Shown here: piece by piece, positions 8,932-18,558 of the stretch
Layout of the letters: every line of letters begins with the position of its first letter
How positions within the stretch are numbered: the first letter of the stretch is position 1
Source: Butyrivibrio sp. MC2013
GTDB lineage: Bacteria; Bacillota; Clostridia; Lachnospirales; Lachnospiraceae
Direction of reading: 5' to 3'
DNA length: 64,000 bases
Assembly: GCF_000424585.1 (NCBI RefSeq)
Contig: NZ_AUKE01000012.1
Location: forward strand, 60,368-124,367
Program-made: the position numbers and the translations under genes
Notes under the pieces: model-generated
What the model was told of the DNA's origin: nothing
Seen by the model: the letters and a program-made list of their open reading frames with translations, nothing else
The model's database searches: none

Positions 8932-9714
8932 TTATTCCATGGTCAATTGACTTCTATATTTGCCTGCAGGAACCCCTTCCACAGATTTAAAGACTCTTGC
9001 AAAATGGGCAAGATCAGCAAATCCGGAGCGTTCAGCTACATCTGCGATAGTAAGGGATGGATCCCTGAGGTATTCTTTGGCTTTGGTTATCCTAACTGAA
9101 TTAACAGTTTCAGAGAAGCTCTGCCCTGTCTGCCTGTTAAGGAGTTTTGATAAATGCCAGGAGCTTACATATACCTGCTCTGCCACATCAGTTAAGGTGA
9201 GCTTTTCATTATAATGACTCTCAATATATGCAAGGGCATTACTTACGATGAAATTGCCTGCAGCAGACTCGTCAAGTACTTCCTCGTCCTCTTTCGCAGG
9301 AAGCGACGGAAGGTCTCCTTCTCCCCTAAGGGCTTTTCTTTGATCCAGCTTGCCGGTCATGGCGCGAACAGCTTCTTCAAGCTCTGACATCTTGGAAGGC
9401 TTAAGAAGATATCTTCTGCATCCAAGTGCTATAGCTTCCTGAGCATAACTAAACTCAGGAAAACCGGTAAGTATAGTGATCTCCATATCCGGGTGTTCTG
9501 ACCTTAGTGCCGCCACCATGGTAAGGCCGTCCATCCCGGGCATTCTTATATCAGTTATCAGTATATCGGGGTTTTCTTTGCTTACAAGCCTTAACCCGCT
9601 CTGACCTGCATTGGCAGTAGCGATAACCTCGCATCCGTAATCTGCCCACTTTATTACTTTTTTTAAGCCTTCTACTATAACAGGCTCATCATCAACAAGT
9701 ACTACTCTGTACAT
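8932..9714 (-). CDS. YesN-like response regulator (REC plus AraC-type DNA-binding domain)
   Basis: A 260-residue regulator. The N-terminal receiver domain has the acidic pair VDDE at 7-10 and phosphorylatable Asp55 in DILITDIRMPG. The C-terminal AraC/XylS domain spans about 160-260, with two helix-turn-helix units (TLTDVAEQVYVSSWHLSKLL, then TIADVAERSGF and HFARVFKSVEG). It should activate the surrounding transport and phosphorolysis genes when phosphorylated by the YesM-like kinase encoded two genes upstream. An AGGAGTGGT site precedes the ATG. A binding-protein gene separates kinase and regulator, an unusual order discussed in the findings. Confidence 0.93.
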   Translation of the reverse strand: MYRVVLVDDEPVIVEGLKKVIKWADYGCEVIATANAGQSGLRLVSKENPDILITDIRMPGMDGLTMVAALRSEHPDMEITILTGFPEFSYAQEAIALGCRRYLLKPSKMSELEEAVRAMTGKLDQRKALRGEGDLPSLPAKEDEEVLDESAAGNFIVSNALAYIESHYNEKLTLTDVAEQVYVSSWHLSKLLNRQTGQSFSETVNSVRITKAKEYLRDPSLTIADVAERSGFADLAHFARVFKSVEGVPAGKYRSQLTME

Positions 9715-9746
9715 ACCACTCCTCCATGCATACGAAACACTGCATG

Positions 9747-11093
9747 TTATTCGCTTTCGTGATAGATATCAAGTCCCTCCTGGATAGCCTTGGATATATC
9801 CTTTCTTCCTGTAACCAGGGAGGGCATTTCATTAAATGTAGACACCCTGCACTCACCGTTATACAGATCCTGGACGGCTCCTGTAAAAGAGGTGACCCCT
9901 GTCATCATGTTCATGGCCTTGAGCTGCAGGCTGTTATACTGCTGCATATCCGAATCAGGGACTTCTTTTAGCGCTGTTGCCGTATGCTGAGCAAATAAAA
10001 CAGCGTTCTTGGTAGAAGTCATATATTCTACAAAGCTGACAGCTGCGGCCTGTTTCCCCGGATCTTCGTAAGCTTTTCGGGTTATATAGTAGCCCATAGA
10101 AAAGCCGCCTATAAGGTCTGTGGATTTTCTGCCGCCGTTCCCCGGAAAATAAGTAACATCAAAATTATCAAGCCTCTCCGTATCAAGGGTGCTCTCGTCT
10201 GCCTCATTCACTGTACAGGCCTGCACAATACTTCCCAGTTTCCAGGAGCCGTCTACAAGGAAGGCCGCCTGGGAGTCCATAAACATCGCAAATGTCTCAT
10301 CATCTGTGGCATAAAGTGTATTCGCAGGAAAGTAGCCCCTTTCATAGAGTGTCTTGATATCTGTGATTCCGGCCTGCCACTGAAGTCCGATACCATCCAC
10401 ATTACTACTGGGTATGACAAGGTGGCTTTCGGGGCTCTGGTGGTTAAATATCATGTATTCCCACCAATAGTGAGGTATATTACCCAGAGCTGCCGCAATA
10501 GGTATATAGCCGGCAGCCTTTATTTTTTTGCAGTCTTCCAGAAATTCATTCCAATCGGTATCAGGTCCCGGTTTTTCAACACCTGCCGCTTCCAATACTT
10601 CCATATTGCAATATAGAGCCTCCCAATAACCTCTTATAGGGATGGCATATCTTACGCCGTCTGCAGGGGATTTACCAATAAGGCTATCGTTCATATTGGA
10701 CGCATACTCAGGATAGTCCTTCCTGATCTCGTCAATCGACACTACTTTGCCGGCTTTTATAAACTCGTCGGCATCCGCCCCGTTAAAGAAAAAGAGCACA
10801 TCCGGTTCGTCACCTGCTTCAAAGGCGGTAGTTACACGCATTTTGAAGGTCTCATCGGAAGACGTGGAATTATCCCTTACCTTATATCCGCTCTCCTTCT
10901 CCCACTCGTGCACTGCATTACGGTATATCCTTCCATCCTCGTCTTCGCCTGCAAAAGTAGTTGTGACTGTAATGGTAACAGGGTCTGTGTCCTGAACCCA
11001 TAAATCCCTGTATCCATGTCCTGGTGCGCAGGAAACTGTAAGGAAGATCGCAGAAAGCGCCAATGCAGCTATCATTAATATCCTGCTCTTCAT
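9747..11093 (-). CDS. Extracellular solute-binding lipoprotein lying between kinase and regulator genes
   Basis: A 448-residue family 1 extracellular solute-binding protein. The signal peptide ends at a TVSC lipobox (Cys about 22). The mature protein shows typical sugar-binding features: a VTITVTTTFAGEDED start strand, PDVLFFFNGADADEF, and YYITRKAYEDPGKQAAAVSFVEYM near the end. The ATG overlaps the last four bases of the histidine kinase gene (ATGA), so the two are translationally coupled. There is already another binding protein (16882-18540) next to the permeases, so this one may present ligand to the sensor kinase instead of, or as well as, the transporter. That role is inferred from position only. 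Confidence 0.85.
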   Translation of the reverse strand: MKSRILMIAALALSAIFLTVSCAPGHGYRDLWVQDTDPVTITVTTTFAGEDEDGRIYRNAVHEWEKESGYKVRDNSTSSDETFKMRVTTAFEAGDEPDVLFFFNGADADEFIKAGKVVSIDEIRKDYPEYASNMNDSLIGKSPADGVRYAIPIRGYWEALYCNMEVLEAAGVEKPGPDTDWNEFLEDCKKIKAAGYIPIAAALGNIPHYWWEYMIFNHQSPESHLVIPSSNVDGIGLQWQAGITDIKTLYERGYFPANTLYATDDETFAMFMDSQAAFLVDGSWKLGSIVQACTVNEADESTLDTERLDNFDVTYFPGNGGRKSTDLIGGFSMGYYITRKAYEDPGKQAAAVSFVEYMTSTKNAVLFAQHTATALKEVPDSDMQQYNSLQLKAMNMMTGVTSFTGAVQDLYNGECRVSTFNEMPSLVTGRKDISKAIQEGLDIYHESE

Positions 11094-12754
11094 ACTACGC
11101 CACCTCCCGAAGTATCTATACGGATAGTGTTGACTGTGTTACCTTCGGAATCCGTAGTGATAGAAAGGCCCGAACTTCCTCCGTACATAATCTGCAATCT
11201 CTTGTTAACGTTTCTGATACCAATAGAAAGCGAACGATTATCACCAGGTTCATCCTCCGTGGAAAGGAGTTTTTTGATCTTATCCCAATCACCGGAAGTA
11301 GGAACCCCCTTGTTGACAATCCTGATCTCTATGAGACTGACCTTGCCATCCACATCCCTTGTGGCGCCTGCAGACATAAACACTCTTCGTTTGCCTTCGG
11401 CATCGGCACCATGCTCTACAGCATTTTCTATAACAGGCTGGACCACAAGTCTGGGTACCAGTTCATCCATGATGCTATCATCAGTCTCTTCGCTATATTC
11501 AAAGCTTTGACCAAATCTGCAGCGGATTATAAAAATATATGCTTTTACATATGAAAGCTCTTCTCTTAAAGGAATAAGGGGCCTTCCCGATCTGTCCAGT
11601 GTAGCTTCAAGCATTGTAGACAGAGCCTCTATCATCTGGCTGACTTTTTCATTACCGGCAATTCTGGTCTCCCAGTTGATGATCTCAAGAGTATTATTTA
11701 AAAAATGCGGGTTGATCTGAGATTGCAGAGCATGTATATTTGCATCCCTAAGAGCGATCTCCTCCACAAAGATCCTCTCGAACTGCTCCTTGAGCTTTTC
11801 GCTCATCAGATTAAAGTTGACACTAAGATCATCAATCTCTCTTATATCTGTATTTGCTGCAACTCTTACATCAAAATCACCTCCGGCTATTTCCTTGGAA
11901 GCAAGAGCCAGACCGGATATAGGTCCTGTGATCCTCTTATTGGTAAATGAAATGATACCGTATAAGAGAGGGATAGTCATAATAAGGAGAGTGGCAAAAG
12001 CAAGAGATATACTCCTTCTCTCTGTAAAGGCGCCATTTCTGTCATAGTCAACACCATACTTGAAATAAGCATCTTCTATCCTGCTCTGTTCATAGATCCT
12101 GTAACCGCTATCGGTATTGCCGCTAGTATAACACAGAGCATCATCGTACCATACAGACATGCCCTGGTACTGCCATACACTGGTCAGACTTCCGAATATC
12201 TCATTTCTGTCCAACTCCATAGCAATGATCGCGATTGGCTCAAAATGTTTATCTACAACATTTCGCACCATATACATTCGATCTTTTGCGCACAGAAAAC
12301 CGACCCTGGTATCCAGCCCTTTGGCATAGAGCTTGATATCGGGCCATATATCGCGCCTGAGCTCTGACAAGGAAGCTCCTGACCGTTCCATACTCTCGGA
12401 TCTGGTGTAATAAATATCATCGGGACTATCATTGAAGGTCAGAACGGTCATTTCGAAATATGGATTAAATTTGTATTGCTCTTCAAGGAATAGAGTAACT
12501 GAATTATATAGACTGTTTTTGTCTCCTCCTGCCTCGTACTCTGAATAAATATCACGAAGCTCAGGAAGATAAGTTGCATTCCTGGAAGCCTTAATACAGT
12601 CGTTGATCCTGAGACTGCATATCTCCGTAGCCTGTTTCATAGACACAGAGAGCGTCCTTAGCGTCTGCCTGCTGATACGGGTACTTGCACCGAACATCAG
12701 TACAAGAAGTATGGTAAGCAGAGGAATGAACCAGAACAGCATCAGCATCCTCAT
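11090..12754 (-). CDS. YesM-like sensor histidine kinase
   Basis: A 554-residue kinase of the YesM/LytS-like His_kinase family. One transmembrane helix lies near the N-terminus and another at about 235-255; the roughly 200 residues between them form an extracytoplasmic sensing domain. A HAMP linker (ITGPISGLALASKEIAGGDF onward) follows. The phosphorylated histidine lies in INPHFLNNTLE (about residue 345), and the C-terminal ATPase has LVVQPVIENAVEHG and SIGIRNVNKRLQ. An ATG at 12796 would add 14 residues, but it has no ribosome site; the ATG at 12754 follows AGAGGGGAG directly and is chosen. It overlaps the following binding-protein gene by 4 bases. Confidence 0.92.
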   Translation of the reverse strand: MRMLMLFWFIPLLTILLVLMFGASTRISRQTLRTLSVSMKQATEICSLRINDCIKASRNATYLPELRDIYSEYEAGGDKNSLYNSVTLFLEEQYKFNPYFEMTVLTFNDSPDDIYYTRSESMERSGASLSELRRDIWPDIKLYAKGLDTRVGFLCAKDRMYMVRNVVDKHFEPIAIIAMELDRNEIFGSLTSVWQYQGMSVWYDDALCYTSGNTDSGYRIYEQSRIEDAYFKYGVDYDRNGAFTERRSISLAFATLLIMTIPLLYGIISFTNKRITGPISGLALASKEIAGGDFDVRVAANTDIREIDDLSVNFNLMSEKLKEQFERIFVEEIALRDANIHALQSQINPHFLNNTLEIINWETRIAGNEKVSQMIEALSTMLEATLDRSGRPLIPLREELSYVKAYIFIIRCRFGQSFEYSEETDDSIMDELVPRLVVQPVIENAVEHGADAEGKRRVFMSAGATRDVDGKVSLIEIRIVNKGVPTSGDWDKIKKLLSTEDEPGDNRSLSIGIRNVNKRLQIMYGGSSGLSITTDSEGNTVNTIRIDTSGGGVV

Positions 12755-12836
12755 TATCTCCCCTCTTAGAGTGTGCTGTCTGCTATTATTATTCATATTC
12801 AGATTGTAAACCGACCTGCTTTCTTATACAAGGGTT

Positions 12837-12865
12837 GATGCCGATACCCTAAGGGCATCGGCATC
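12837..12865 (-). terminator. Weak intercistronic hairpin between phosphohexomutase and kinase genes
   Basis: A perfect 9-bp stem (GATGCCGAT with ATCGGCATC) and an 11-base loop. No good U-tract follows on the minus strand, so it may be an mRNA-stabilising or partial termination hairpin that separates metabolic from sensory genes. Confidence 0.45.
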
Positions 12866-12902
12866 TGTCAAAGAAGAAAGAAGTGAGATTGGAGATACAA
12901 AA

Positions 12903-14345
12903 CTATGCAGCATTCTTGCCGTTGCCGTCATGATCGAGCCCCAGGAAGACTCTCCATGCTTCGCTAACGGCTTCTGCCTCATCTTTGCTGGGCATCTCCG
13001 CAAATACTCTGAGCAGGGGCTCTGTTCCAGAGAATCTTGCGCTTACCCATCCTCCATTTTTGAAATAAACCTTGCATCCATCCATATAGGATACATGGTC
13101 AATTTCCTGAGTAAATTCAGGGATCTTCCTGTCCTTGGAAAGAATGTTCAAGAGTTCTTCTTTCCTGGAAGCCTTGAATCTGTAACTGCTCTGGCTCATA
13201 TAGATTGTGCCGTAGTGTTCTCTGATCTCATTCATGAGCTCAGATACTTTTCTACCGGTAACAGCCAGCATTTCAACAAGTAAAGCAGCAGCGTATACGC
13301 CATCTTTACCATGGATATGACCTCGTACAGTCAATCCTCCGGAAGATTCGCCTCCTATCAGTGCACCTGTCTCGGTCATCTTGGCAGATATCCACTTAAA
13401 TCCAACAGGCACCTCGTAGCAGTTTTCGCCGAATTCTTCCGCTATACGATCAAGCATGTGAGTGGTACAGAGATTTCTAACTACTGCACCTTTCTCACCT
13501 CTGTATTTAACAAGATAATAATATAGAAGGATCATGATCTCATCAGGAGAAAGATATCTTCCTGTATCATCTACCACACCAATCCTGTCCGCATCGCCGT
13601 CTGTAGCAAGCCCTATCTGACATTTTCTGTCCACAACAAACGCTCCAAGCTGTCTCAATGCTTCTTCATTAGGAGCAGGGAGCTTGCCTCCAAAGAGTGT
13701 ATCATGACGACCGTGTATGGTATCCACTTCACATCTTGCCGTGATCAGTATGGTTTTGATGGAAGTCTCAGCCACACCGTACATGGGATCCAGCGCGATA
13801 TGGAGATTTGCATCCCTGATAGCCTGTACATTTACAGCCTTCAATATGTTATCCAGGTATTCGTTAATGGGATAGATTTCTTCGATAAGTCCTTTTTCCA
13901 CTGCCTCATCATAATCCATCTCAGGAACTGGAATATCCGTTACATCTGCAATATAATGCTCTATATCTGCTGTCTCTTTTTCGTCAGCATCCCTTCCGCC
14001 ATAGGTAAATACCTTTACTCCGTTATATATAGCCGGATTATGGCTGGCAGTGATCATCATGCCGTAATGAAGGCTATGAGCTTCCACATAGTACATGATC
14101 AGAGGTGTTGGGCTGGACTTGTTGACCAGCTTTGCCTTGATGCCATGCTGTGCAAATACCTGACCGCACCACCTCATTGCCTCTTTGGATAGGAATCTCC
14201 TGTCATAACCTATGATTATACCTTCATCAGCCACGTGTTCATTTTTCATCTTTTCAACCATGGCCATGGCCAGGATCTGGATATTTTCTTTGGTGAATTC
14301 ATCACCTATGATGGCTCTCCATCCGCCGGTTCCGAATTTGATCAT
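12903..14345 (-). CDS. Alpha-D-phosphohexomutase (phosphoglucomutase/phosphomannomutase family)
   Basis: A 480-residue member of the alpha-D-phosphohexomutase superfamily. It begins with FGTGGWRAIIGDEF, has the phosphoserine loop TASHNPAIYNGVK (about 98-110), the metal loop DGDADRIGVVD (about 240-250), the sugar-binding loop GGESSGG and the phosphate-binding loop RFSGTEPLLRVF. The family interconverts hexose-1- and hexose-6-phosphates. Because it sits 23 bases after a chitobiose-type phosphorylase gene and in the same cluster as nagA, the likely job is converting GlcNAc-1-phosphate into GlcNAc-6-phosphate. Sequence alone does not separate this from glucose-1-phosphate use. A GGAGAGGAG site precedes the start. 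Confidence 0.9.
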   Translation of the reverse strand: MIKFGTGGWRAIIGDEFTKENIQILAMAMVEKMKNEHVADEGIIIGYDRRFLSKEAMRWCGQVFAQHGIKAKLVNKSSPTPLIMYYVEAHSLHYGMMITASHNPAIYNGVKVFTYGGRDADEKETADIEHYIADVTDIPVPEMDYDEAVEKGLIEEIYPINEYLDNILKAVNVQAIRDANLHIALDPMYGVAETSIKTILITARCEVDTIHGRHDTLFGGKLPAPNEEALRQLGAFVVDRKCQIGLATDGDADRIGVVDDTGRYLSPDEIMILLYYYLVKYRGEKGAVVRNLCTTHMLDRIAEEFGENCYEVPVGFKWISAKMTETGALIGGESSGGLTVRGHIHGKDGVYAAALLVEMLAVTGRKVSELMNEIREHYGTIYMSQSSYRFKASRKEELLNILSKDRKIPEFTQEIDHVSYMDGCKVYFKNGGWVSARFSGTEPLLRVFAEMPSKDEAEAVSEAWRVFLGLDHDGNGKNAA

Positions 14346-14368
14346 GAAATGCTCCTCTCCTAAACCGC

Positions 14369-16792
14369 TTACATTATTACTGTTACCTGATGAGCTTTAC
14401 CAGAAGTCTCTGCAGGGATACTGCTAACCTGGGCACCGTCCAGCATCAGCTTCTTTACACCTTTGGATACGTGGCTTTCATTTACGACTTTAATATCGTA
14501 TCTTGTGCCCCTGAATATCCTGCTTACTTCGAATCCATCCCAGGAAGAAGGAATGCAGGGATCGATGATCAACTTATCATAATCAGGTCTGATACCCAGC
14601 ATGTAGTGTGTTGCTGCAAAATATGCCCAACCACCGCTTCCTGTCATAAAGGGATGATGTGCCCTTCCATAGGTTGTGTGATCCTTGCCGGATATAAACT
14701 GACAATATGAATAAGGCTCAGCCTCACGTATCTCTATCTTGTCATTCTGATAATAGGGTGTCAGTGACTTGTAGTACTCAAATGCCCTGTCTCCGTTGCC
14801 CAGCCTGCATTCTGCAGCCCATACCCAGGGATTGGGATGAGAGAATACACTTGAATTCTCTTTAAGGCCGGGATATACACGGGTGATAAAGCCAATCTCA
14901 TCATTTCTCTTGGTATAAGCGGGAGTATTGAGCATGATACCATAGGGAGTTGCAAGATGCTCATGTACTGAATCCAGCGCTTTTCTTGCTTTATCTTCGT
15001 CTGCTGCGCCGGACAATACAGCCCAGGCGTTGGATTCCAGATGGATCCTGCCTTCTTCGTCTGTAGAAGTACCAATCTTACGTCCGCTCTTTGTATAACC
15101 TCTAAGGAACCAGTCGCCATCCCAAAGAGTATCGTTTGTCAGCTTGGAAAGCTTTTCCAACGCTGCATTCATTTCATCGGCATCCTTTTTATAAACCTCC
15201 CTAGCTTCTCCGGTATTCTTGGAAGCAAGGTAGTTTGCAACTTCCGCGAACTGTACCCTGGCATTGTATTCCAGGAAGGTACACAGTGTACTCTCTCCTC
15301 CGCCCAGGTTCAGACAGTCATTCCAATCTGCTCTAAGGCCCTGGCATACACCATGGCTGCCTATGTGGGATGCTGCAAAATCTATGATCATCTTCAGATG
15401 CTCGTATACTGTGCCCTCACCACCGTCAGCATAGCCTATCTTTTCATTCAGAAAAACCATATCTCCTGTTTCTCTGACATACTCGAGAACAGAAGGTACC
15501 AGCCACAGAGCATCATCAGCGCAGGCATGCTCAAGACCATGTACATGACTCGTTACCTTCTCCCCTGGGATAACTGTGGGAGAATCAAAATCATCTTCCT
15601 CTTCATTTATATCCGGATCAAACCACGCAGGCTCAAAGAGATGTATTCCATAACCCGTGGATGTAAGCGCCCTAAGGAGCTGTTTGATCCTCATTTTACA
15701 GGTTGCAGGATCTGATGAGATCACAGTCATAGCATCCTGAGCTGTATCTCTGTATCCCAGTCCTGTTCTTCCTCCAACTTCTATAAAGGAAGCAAATCTT
15801 GAGAACATTACATTTATCTCAGCCTGATAAAGAGTCCAGATGTCTATCATGGTATTCATACCTTCATCAGGTGTCTTTGCATAAAAGGCAGCTGCTTTTT
15901 GTGCCCAAAAATCAGCAAGCCTGTCATATTCTTTGTCAAGTTCCGCAGAATCTGCGTATTTTTCTCTTATAGCCAAAGCTTCCTTTTCTCTACCTTCACC
16001 AAGGAAAAAAAGGATACGGATGCTTTCTCCGGGTGCAAGAGAGATCTTCTTCTGAAGGCTGGCGCAGTGATTATTGCCAAGTTCTTCTGATGATGAGCAT
16101 GCACCTTTTTCCACTGCCAAAGGATTGGACTCCGTACGGTAGCTTCCCAGGAATGAATCTCTTACTGTATCGTAGCCGTCCACTTTAGTATTAGATGTAA
16201 AAAACTCATATCCATCCTCTTCATAGAAAAGATCAGAGAGGATAATACCATCTTTATAGGATGTGCCTGCGCAGTACAGACTCATCTGGAAATTCTGGTT
16301 ATCAATGGAGATCTCATGGAAAGACAGCTCCGCATATGTAAAAAGATCCAGTTCTCTCTTAATATCACTGTCGTTCCTTACGTTAACATCCCATACCATT
16401 GCATCCTGACCCATAGGGATGGACACCTTTTCGCTGGCATGGATACCCTTATAATCACAGCTGTATATGCTATAGGAGAGACCATGTCTGGTCTCGTATC
16501 TGGCTTTGTCCAGGTCCTTGGCAACAGGCTGCCAGGAGATTGACCAGTAATCACCGTCTGCAGAATCTCTAAGATATGCATAGAATCCCGGTCTGTCCAT
16601 AGGCACACCGTTTCCTCTGAATCTGGTGATACGGTGATGCTCGGGAGATTTATAAAAAACATATCCGCCTGCAGTATGATTAACTACTGCGCACATATTT
16701 TCCACACCCAGATAATTGGTCCATGATGTGGGCAGGTTCATTTTGTTAATAACATATTCCTTGTGTTCATTGTCAAAATATCCGTACTGCAT
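14369..16792 (-). CDS. chbP: GH94 phosphorylase, N,N'-diacetylchitobiose phosphorylase type
   Basis: An 807-residue cytoplasmic phosphorylase (no signal peptide). It begins MQYGYFDNEHKEYVI and carries SHVHGLEHACADDALWLVPS and the GH94 catalytic stretch LRADWNDCLNLGGGEST, in which the Asp is the general acid. It agrees with my recollection of Vibrio chitobiose phosphorylase at many points where cellobiose phosphorylases differ: DGYDTVRDSFLGSYR, SNPLAVEKGACSSS, HVSKGVKKLMLDGA. The expected reaction is (GlcNAc)2 plus phosphate giving GlcNAc-1-phosphate and GlcNAc. The start at 16792 has an AGGAGAG site; a longer form from 16852 would begin inside a hairpin and is rejected. Cellobiose-type activity remains possible. 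Confidence 0.85.
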   Translation of the reverse strand: MQYGYFDNEHKEYVINKMNLPTSWTNYLGVENMCAVVNHTAGGYVFYKSPEHHRITRFRGNGVPMDRPGFYAYLRDSADGDYWSISWQPVAKDLDKARYETRHGLSYSIYSCDYKGIHASEKVSIPMGQDAMVWDVNVRNDSDIKRELDLFTYAELSFHEISIDNQNFQMSLYCAGTSYKDGIILSDLFYEEDGYEFFTSNTKVDGYDTVRDSFLGSYRTESNPLAVEKGACSSSEELGNNHCASLQKKISLAPGESIRILFFLGEGREKEALAIREKYADSAELDKEYDRLADFWAQKAAAFYAKTPDEGMNTMIDIWTLYQAEINVMFSRFASFIEVGGRTGLGYRDTAQDAMTVISSDPATCKMRIKQLLRALTSTGYGIHLFEPAWFDPDINEEEDDFDSPTVIPGEKVTSHVHGLEHACADDALWLVPSVLEYVRETGDMVFLNEKIGYADGGEGTVYEHLKMIIDFAASHIGSHGVCQGLRADWNDCLNLGGGESTLCTFLEYNARVQFAEVANYLASKNTGEAREVYKKDADEMNAALEKLSKLTNDTLWDGDWFLRGYTKSGRKIGTSTDEEGRIHLESNAWAVLSGAADEDKARKALDSVHEHLATPYGIMLNTPAYTKRNDEIGFITRVYPGLKENSSVFSHPNPWVWAAECRLGNGDRAFEYYKSLTPYYQNDKIEIREAEPYSYCQFISGKDHTTYGRAHHPFMTGSGGWAYFAATHYMLGIRPDYDKLIIDPCIPSSWDGFEVSRIFRGTRYDIKVVNESHVSKGVKKLMLDGAQVSSIPAETSGKAHQVTVIM

Positions 16793-16824
16793 CTTTATAC
16801 TCTCCTGAGGCTTTTCTTTAAATT

Positions 16825-16850
16825 GAGGTGCCCCATATAGGCGGCACCTC
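16825..16850 (-). terminator. Intercistronic hairpin between binding-protein gene and GH94 gene
   Basis: An 8-bp perfect stem (GAGGTGCC with GGCACCTC) with a 10-base loop and only three U residues after it on the minus strand. Such hairpins after a binding-protein gene usually stabilise the upstream transcript or lower expression of the genes behind it. Confidence 0.5.
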
Positions 16851-16881
16851 ATTCATTAAGATCATATTTTCAAGTGGCTTA

Positions 16882-18540
16882 TTATTTTGCTGACATGAAA
16901 GCGTCAAGCTGTGCGTTTGCATCATCCAGAACATCGTTGATTCCATTAGCTTCAAGCTTATCAAGGAATTCAGGAAGCTTCTCGTCGGGATCTACAGTAC
17001 CTGTGCACAGAGGCAGCATGTACTCAGCAACAACGTTTGCAACTGCACCCATCTGAGTCTCCATCTCTGAAGAATCATATGCATATCCAAGAATCGGGAT
17101 CTCTTTAGCTGCTCCGTAGTATGCCTTGAAGCCATCCCAGAAATCTGCGCCCTGATCAGCTGTAGGAGGAAGGATTGTTACGTTACCAACACCGTTTGTC
17201 CAAGGCTGATACTCAGCTCTCTTATCTGTGAAGGTTACCAGTCCGTCAGCATCCTTTGTATAGTGAACATCTTCTACACCATAGTTGAGAAGAGTCATAA
17301 GATAAGGATCTGTGTTCAGAAGGTTCAGGAACATCATAGCTCTTTCAGGATTCTGAGAAGCTGTGGAGATAGCCATCATAGCACCCTGAGAAGAAGTTGT
17401 ATCAACATAAGGATCTGTGCAAGGAACCATTGCTACTTCAATGCCGCGCTCCTGAGAAGCCTGGAGCTCATAGCCCAGTGAATAGGACTGTGTTCCAATG
17501 AGATACTCGCCGGAAAGCTGCTTCTGGCTTCTGGTATCATTTGCCTGCTGAGCATTGCCCATAGCGGGATCAATGTAGCCTGCTTCATAATATTCTCTTG
17601 TCTTCTCTGCGAACTTCTTGAATTCGTCTGTAGCAAACTTGTTAACAATCTTGTTGCCATAAGCGCCTTCAGCAGATACATCATCAGGATTGATGTAGTA
17701 AGACATGAAGTTGCCTGTTCCGCTATCACCTGTAACGATTGTTACGTTGTCAACCATACGCTCAAGTACGGCGCCTTCAACAAGCAGAGGATAGAAATCC
17801 TTGCCATACTTATCCTTAGCAGCCTGGAGCATATCGCCCATTGAGTAATAGTCCATAGCCTTAACATCGTCTACTGTATAGCCCAGCTCTGTAAGTCTGT
17901 CTACATTTACGTCCCAGCAGTTCTGGGTTGCAATATCCTTGTATCCGGGAACAGCGTATGTACCAACACCGTCAGCACCACTTACCTTTGCGCCGTTTGT
18001 CAGGACTTCAGGAAGAAGGTTCCACAGATCCTTGCCATACTGCTCGATCAGATTATTGTCAGGGTCGTCAAGGCGTACCCAGTAACCGTCTCTTGCAAAC
18101 TTGTTGTACTCATCAGCGCTCCATGAGCATGTGAAGTAGATATCTACATCGTCACCACCCTGCAGAGCAAGAACAGCGTTAGTATCAAAGTCACCCCATG
18201 TTCCCCAGATGGGCTCAAGTGTGCAGTTCAGTTTCTCTGTAAGGTATTCATTAACCTTCTCAAGAACTGCCGAATCATCAGTTACGTTACTTCCGTGGAA
18301 GTACATCTTCAGAGTAACAGGCTCCAGATCAGAAGCACTAACCTCTGTCTCTTCCTGAGCTTCTTCAGCTTCTTCGGCAACTTCCTCTGTTGTCTCTCCA
18401 GCTTCTTCAGTTGTCTCTTCCTGGACTTCCTCAGCTGCTTCAGGCTCAGCGGGGGCGCTTGTCTCTCCCGAAGAACCACATGCAGCCATGGACATCACCA
18501 TAGATGCAGCAAGAACACATGATAACAGTTTTCTTTTCAT
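16882..18540 (-). CDS. Sugar ABC transporter substrate-binding lipoprotein (YtcQ/LplA type)
   Basis: A 552-residue binding protein of the large type that accompanies LplB/YtcP permeases. The signal peptide ends with a MAAC lipobox (Cys about 21). It is followed by an acidic low-complexity linker of about 45 residues made almost only of Glu, Ala and Thr (about 28-70), then the folded domain from LEPVTLKMYFHGSN. It presumably captures the oligosaccharide at the cell surface and hands it to the two permeases upstream. The AAAGGAGG site is strong. No ATPase gene is found in the cluster. Confidence 0.9.
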   Translation of the reverse strand: MKRKLLSCVLAASMVMSMAACGSSGETSAPAEPEAAEEVQEETTEEAGETTEEVAEEAEEAQEETEVSASDLEPVTLKMYFHGSNVTDDSAVLEKVNEYLTEKLNCTLEPIWGTWGDFDTNAVLALQGGDDVDIYFTCSWSADEYNKFARDGYWVRLDDPDNNLIEQYGKDLWNLLPEVLTNGAKVSGADGVGTYAVPGYKDIATQNCWDVNVDRLTELGYTVDDVKAMDYYSMGDMLQAAKDKYGKDFYPLLVEGAVLERMVDNVTIVTGDSGTGNFMSYYINPDDVSAEGAYGNKIVNKFATDEFKKFAEKTREYYEAGYIDPAMGNAQQANDTRSQKQLSGEYLIGTQSYSLGYELQASQERGIEVAMVPCTDPYVDTTSSQGAMMAISTASQNPERAMMFLNLLNTDPYLMTLLNYGVEDVHYTKDADGLVTFTDKRAEYQPWTNGVGNVTILPPTADQGADFWDGFKAYYGAAKEIPILGYAYDSSEMETQMGAVANVVAEYMLPLCTGTVDPDEKLPEFLDKLEANGINDVLDDANAQLDAFMSAK

Positions 18541-18558
18541 AATTTCCTCCTTTTATAA

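Noticed and set aside
14369..16792. Annotation as plain cellobiose phosphorylase
   Set aside because: Many positions agree with chitobiose phosphorylase rather than cellobiose phosphorylase, and nagA lies in the same cluster; kept only as an alternative.
16793..16852. N-terminal extension of the GH94 protein from an ATG at 16852
   Set aside because: The extension runs through a hairpin, has no ribosome site, and family members begin at the MQYGYFDN-type start that has an AGGAGAG site.
16882..18540. Glu-rich stretch of the binding protein as a frameshift artefact
   Set aside because: The frame is open and in register on both sides, and acidic linkers after lipoboxes also occur in the amylase and barnase genes of this window.
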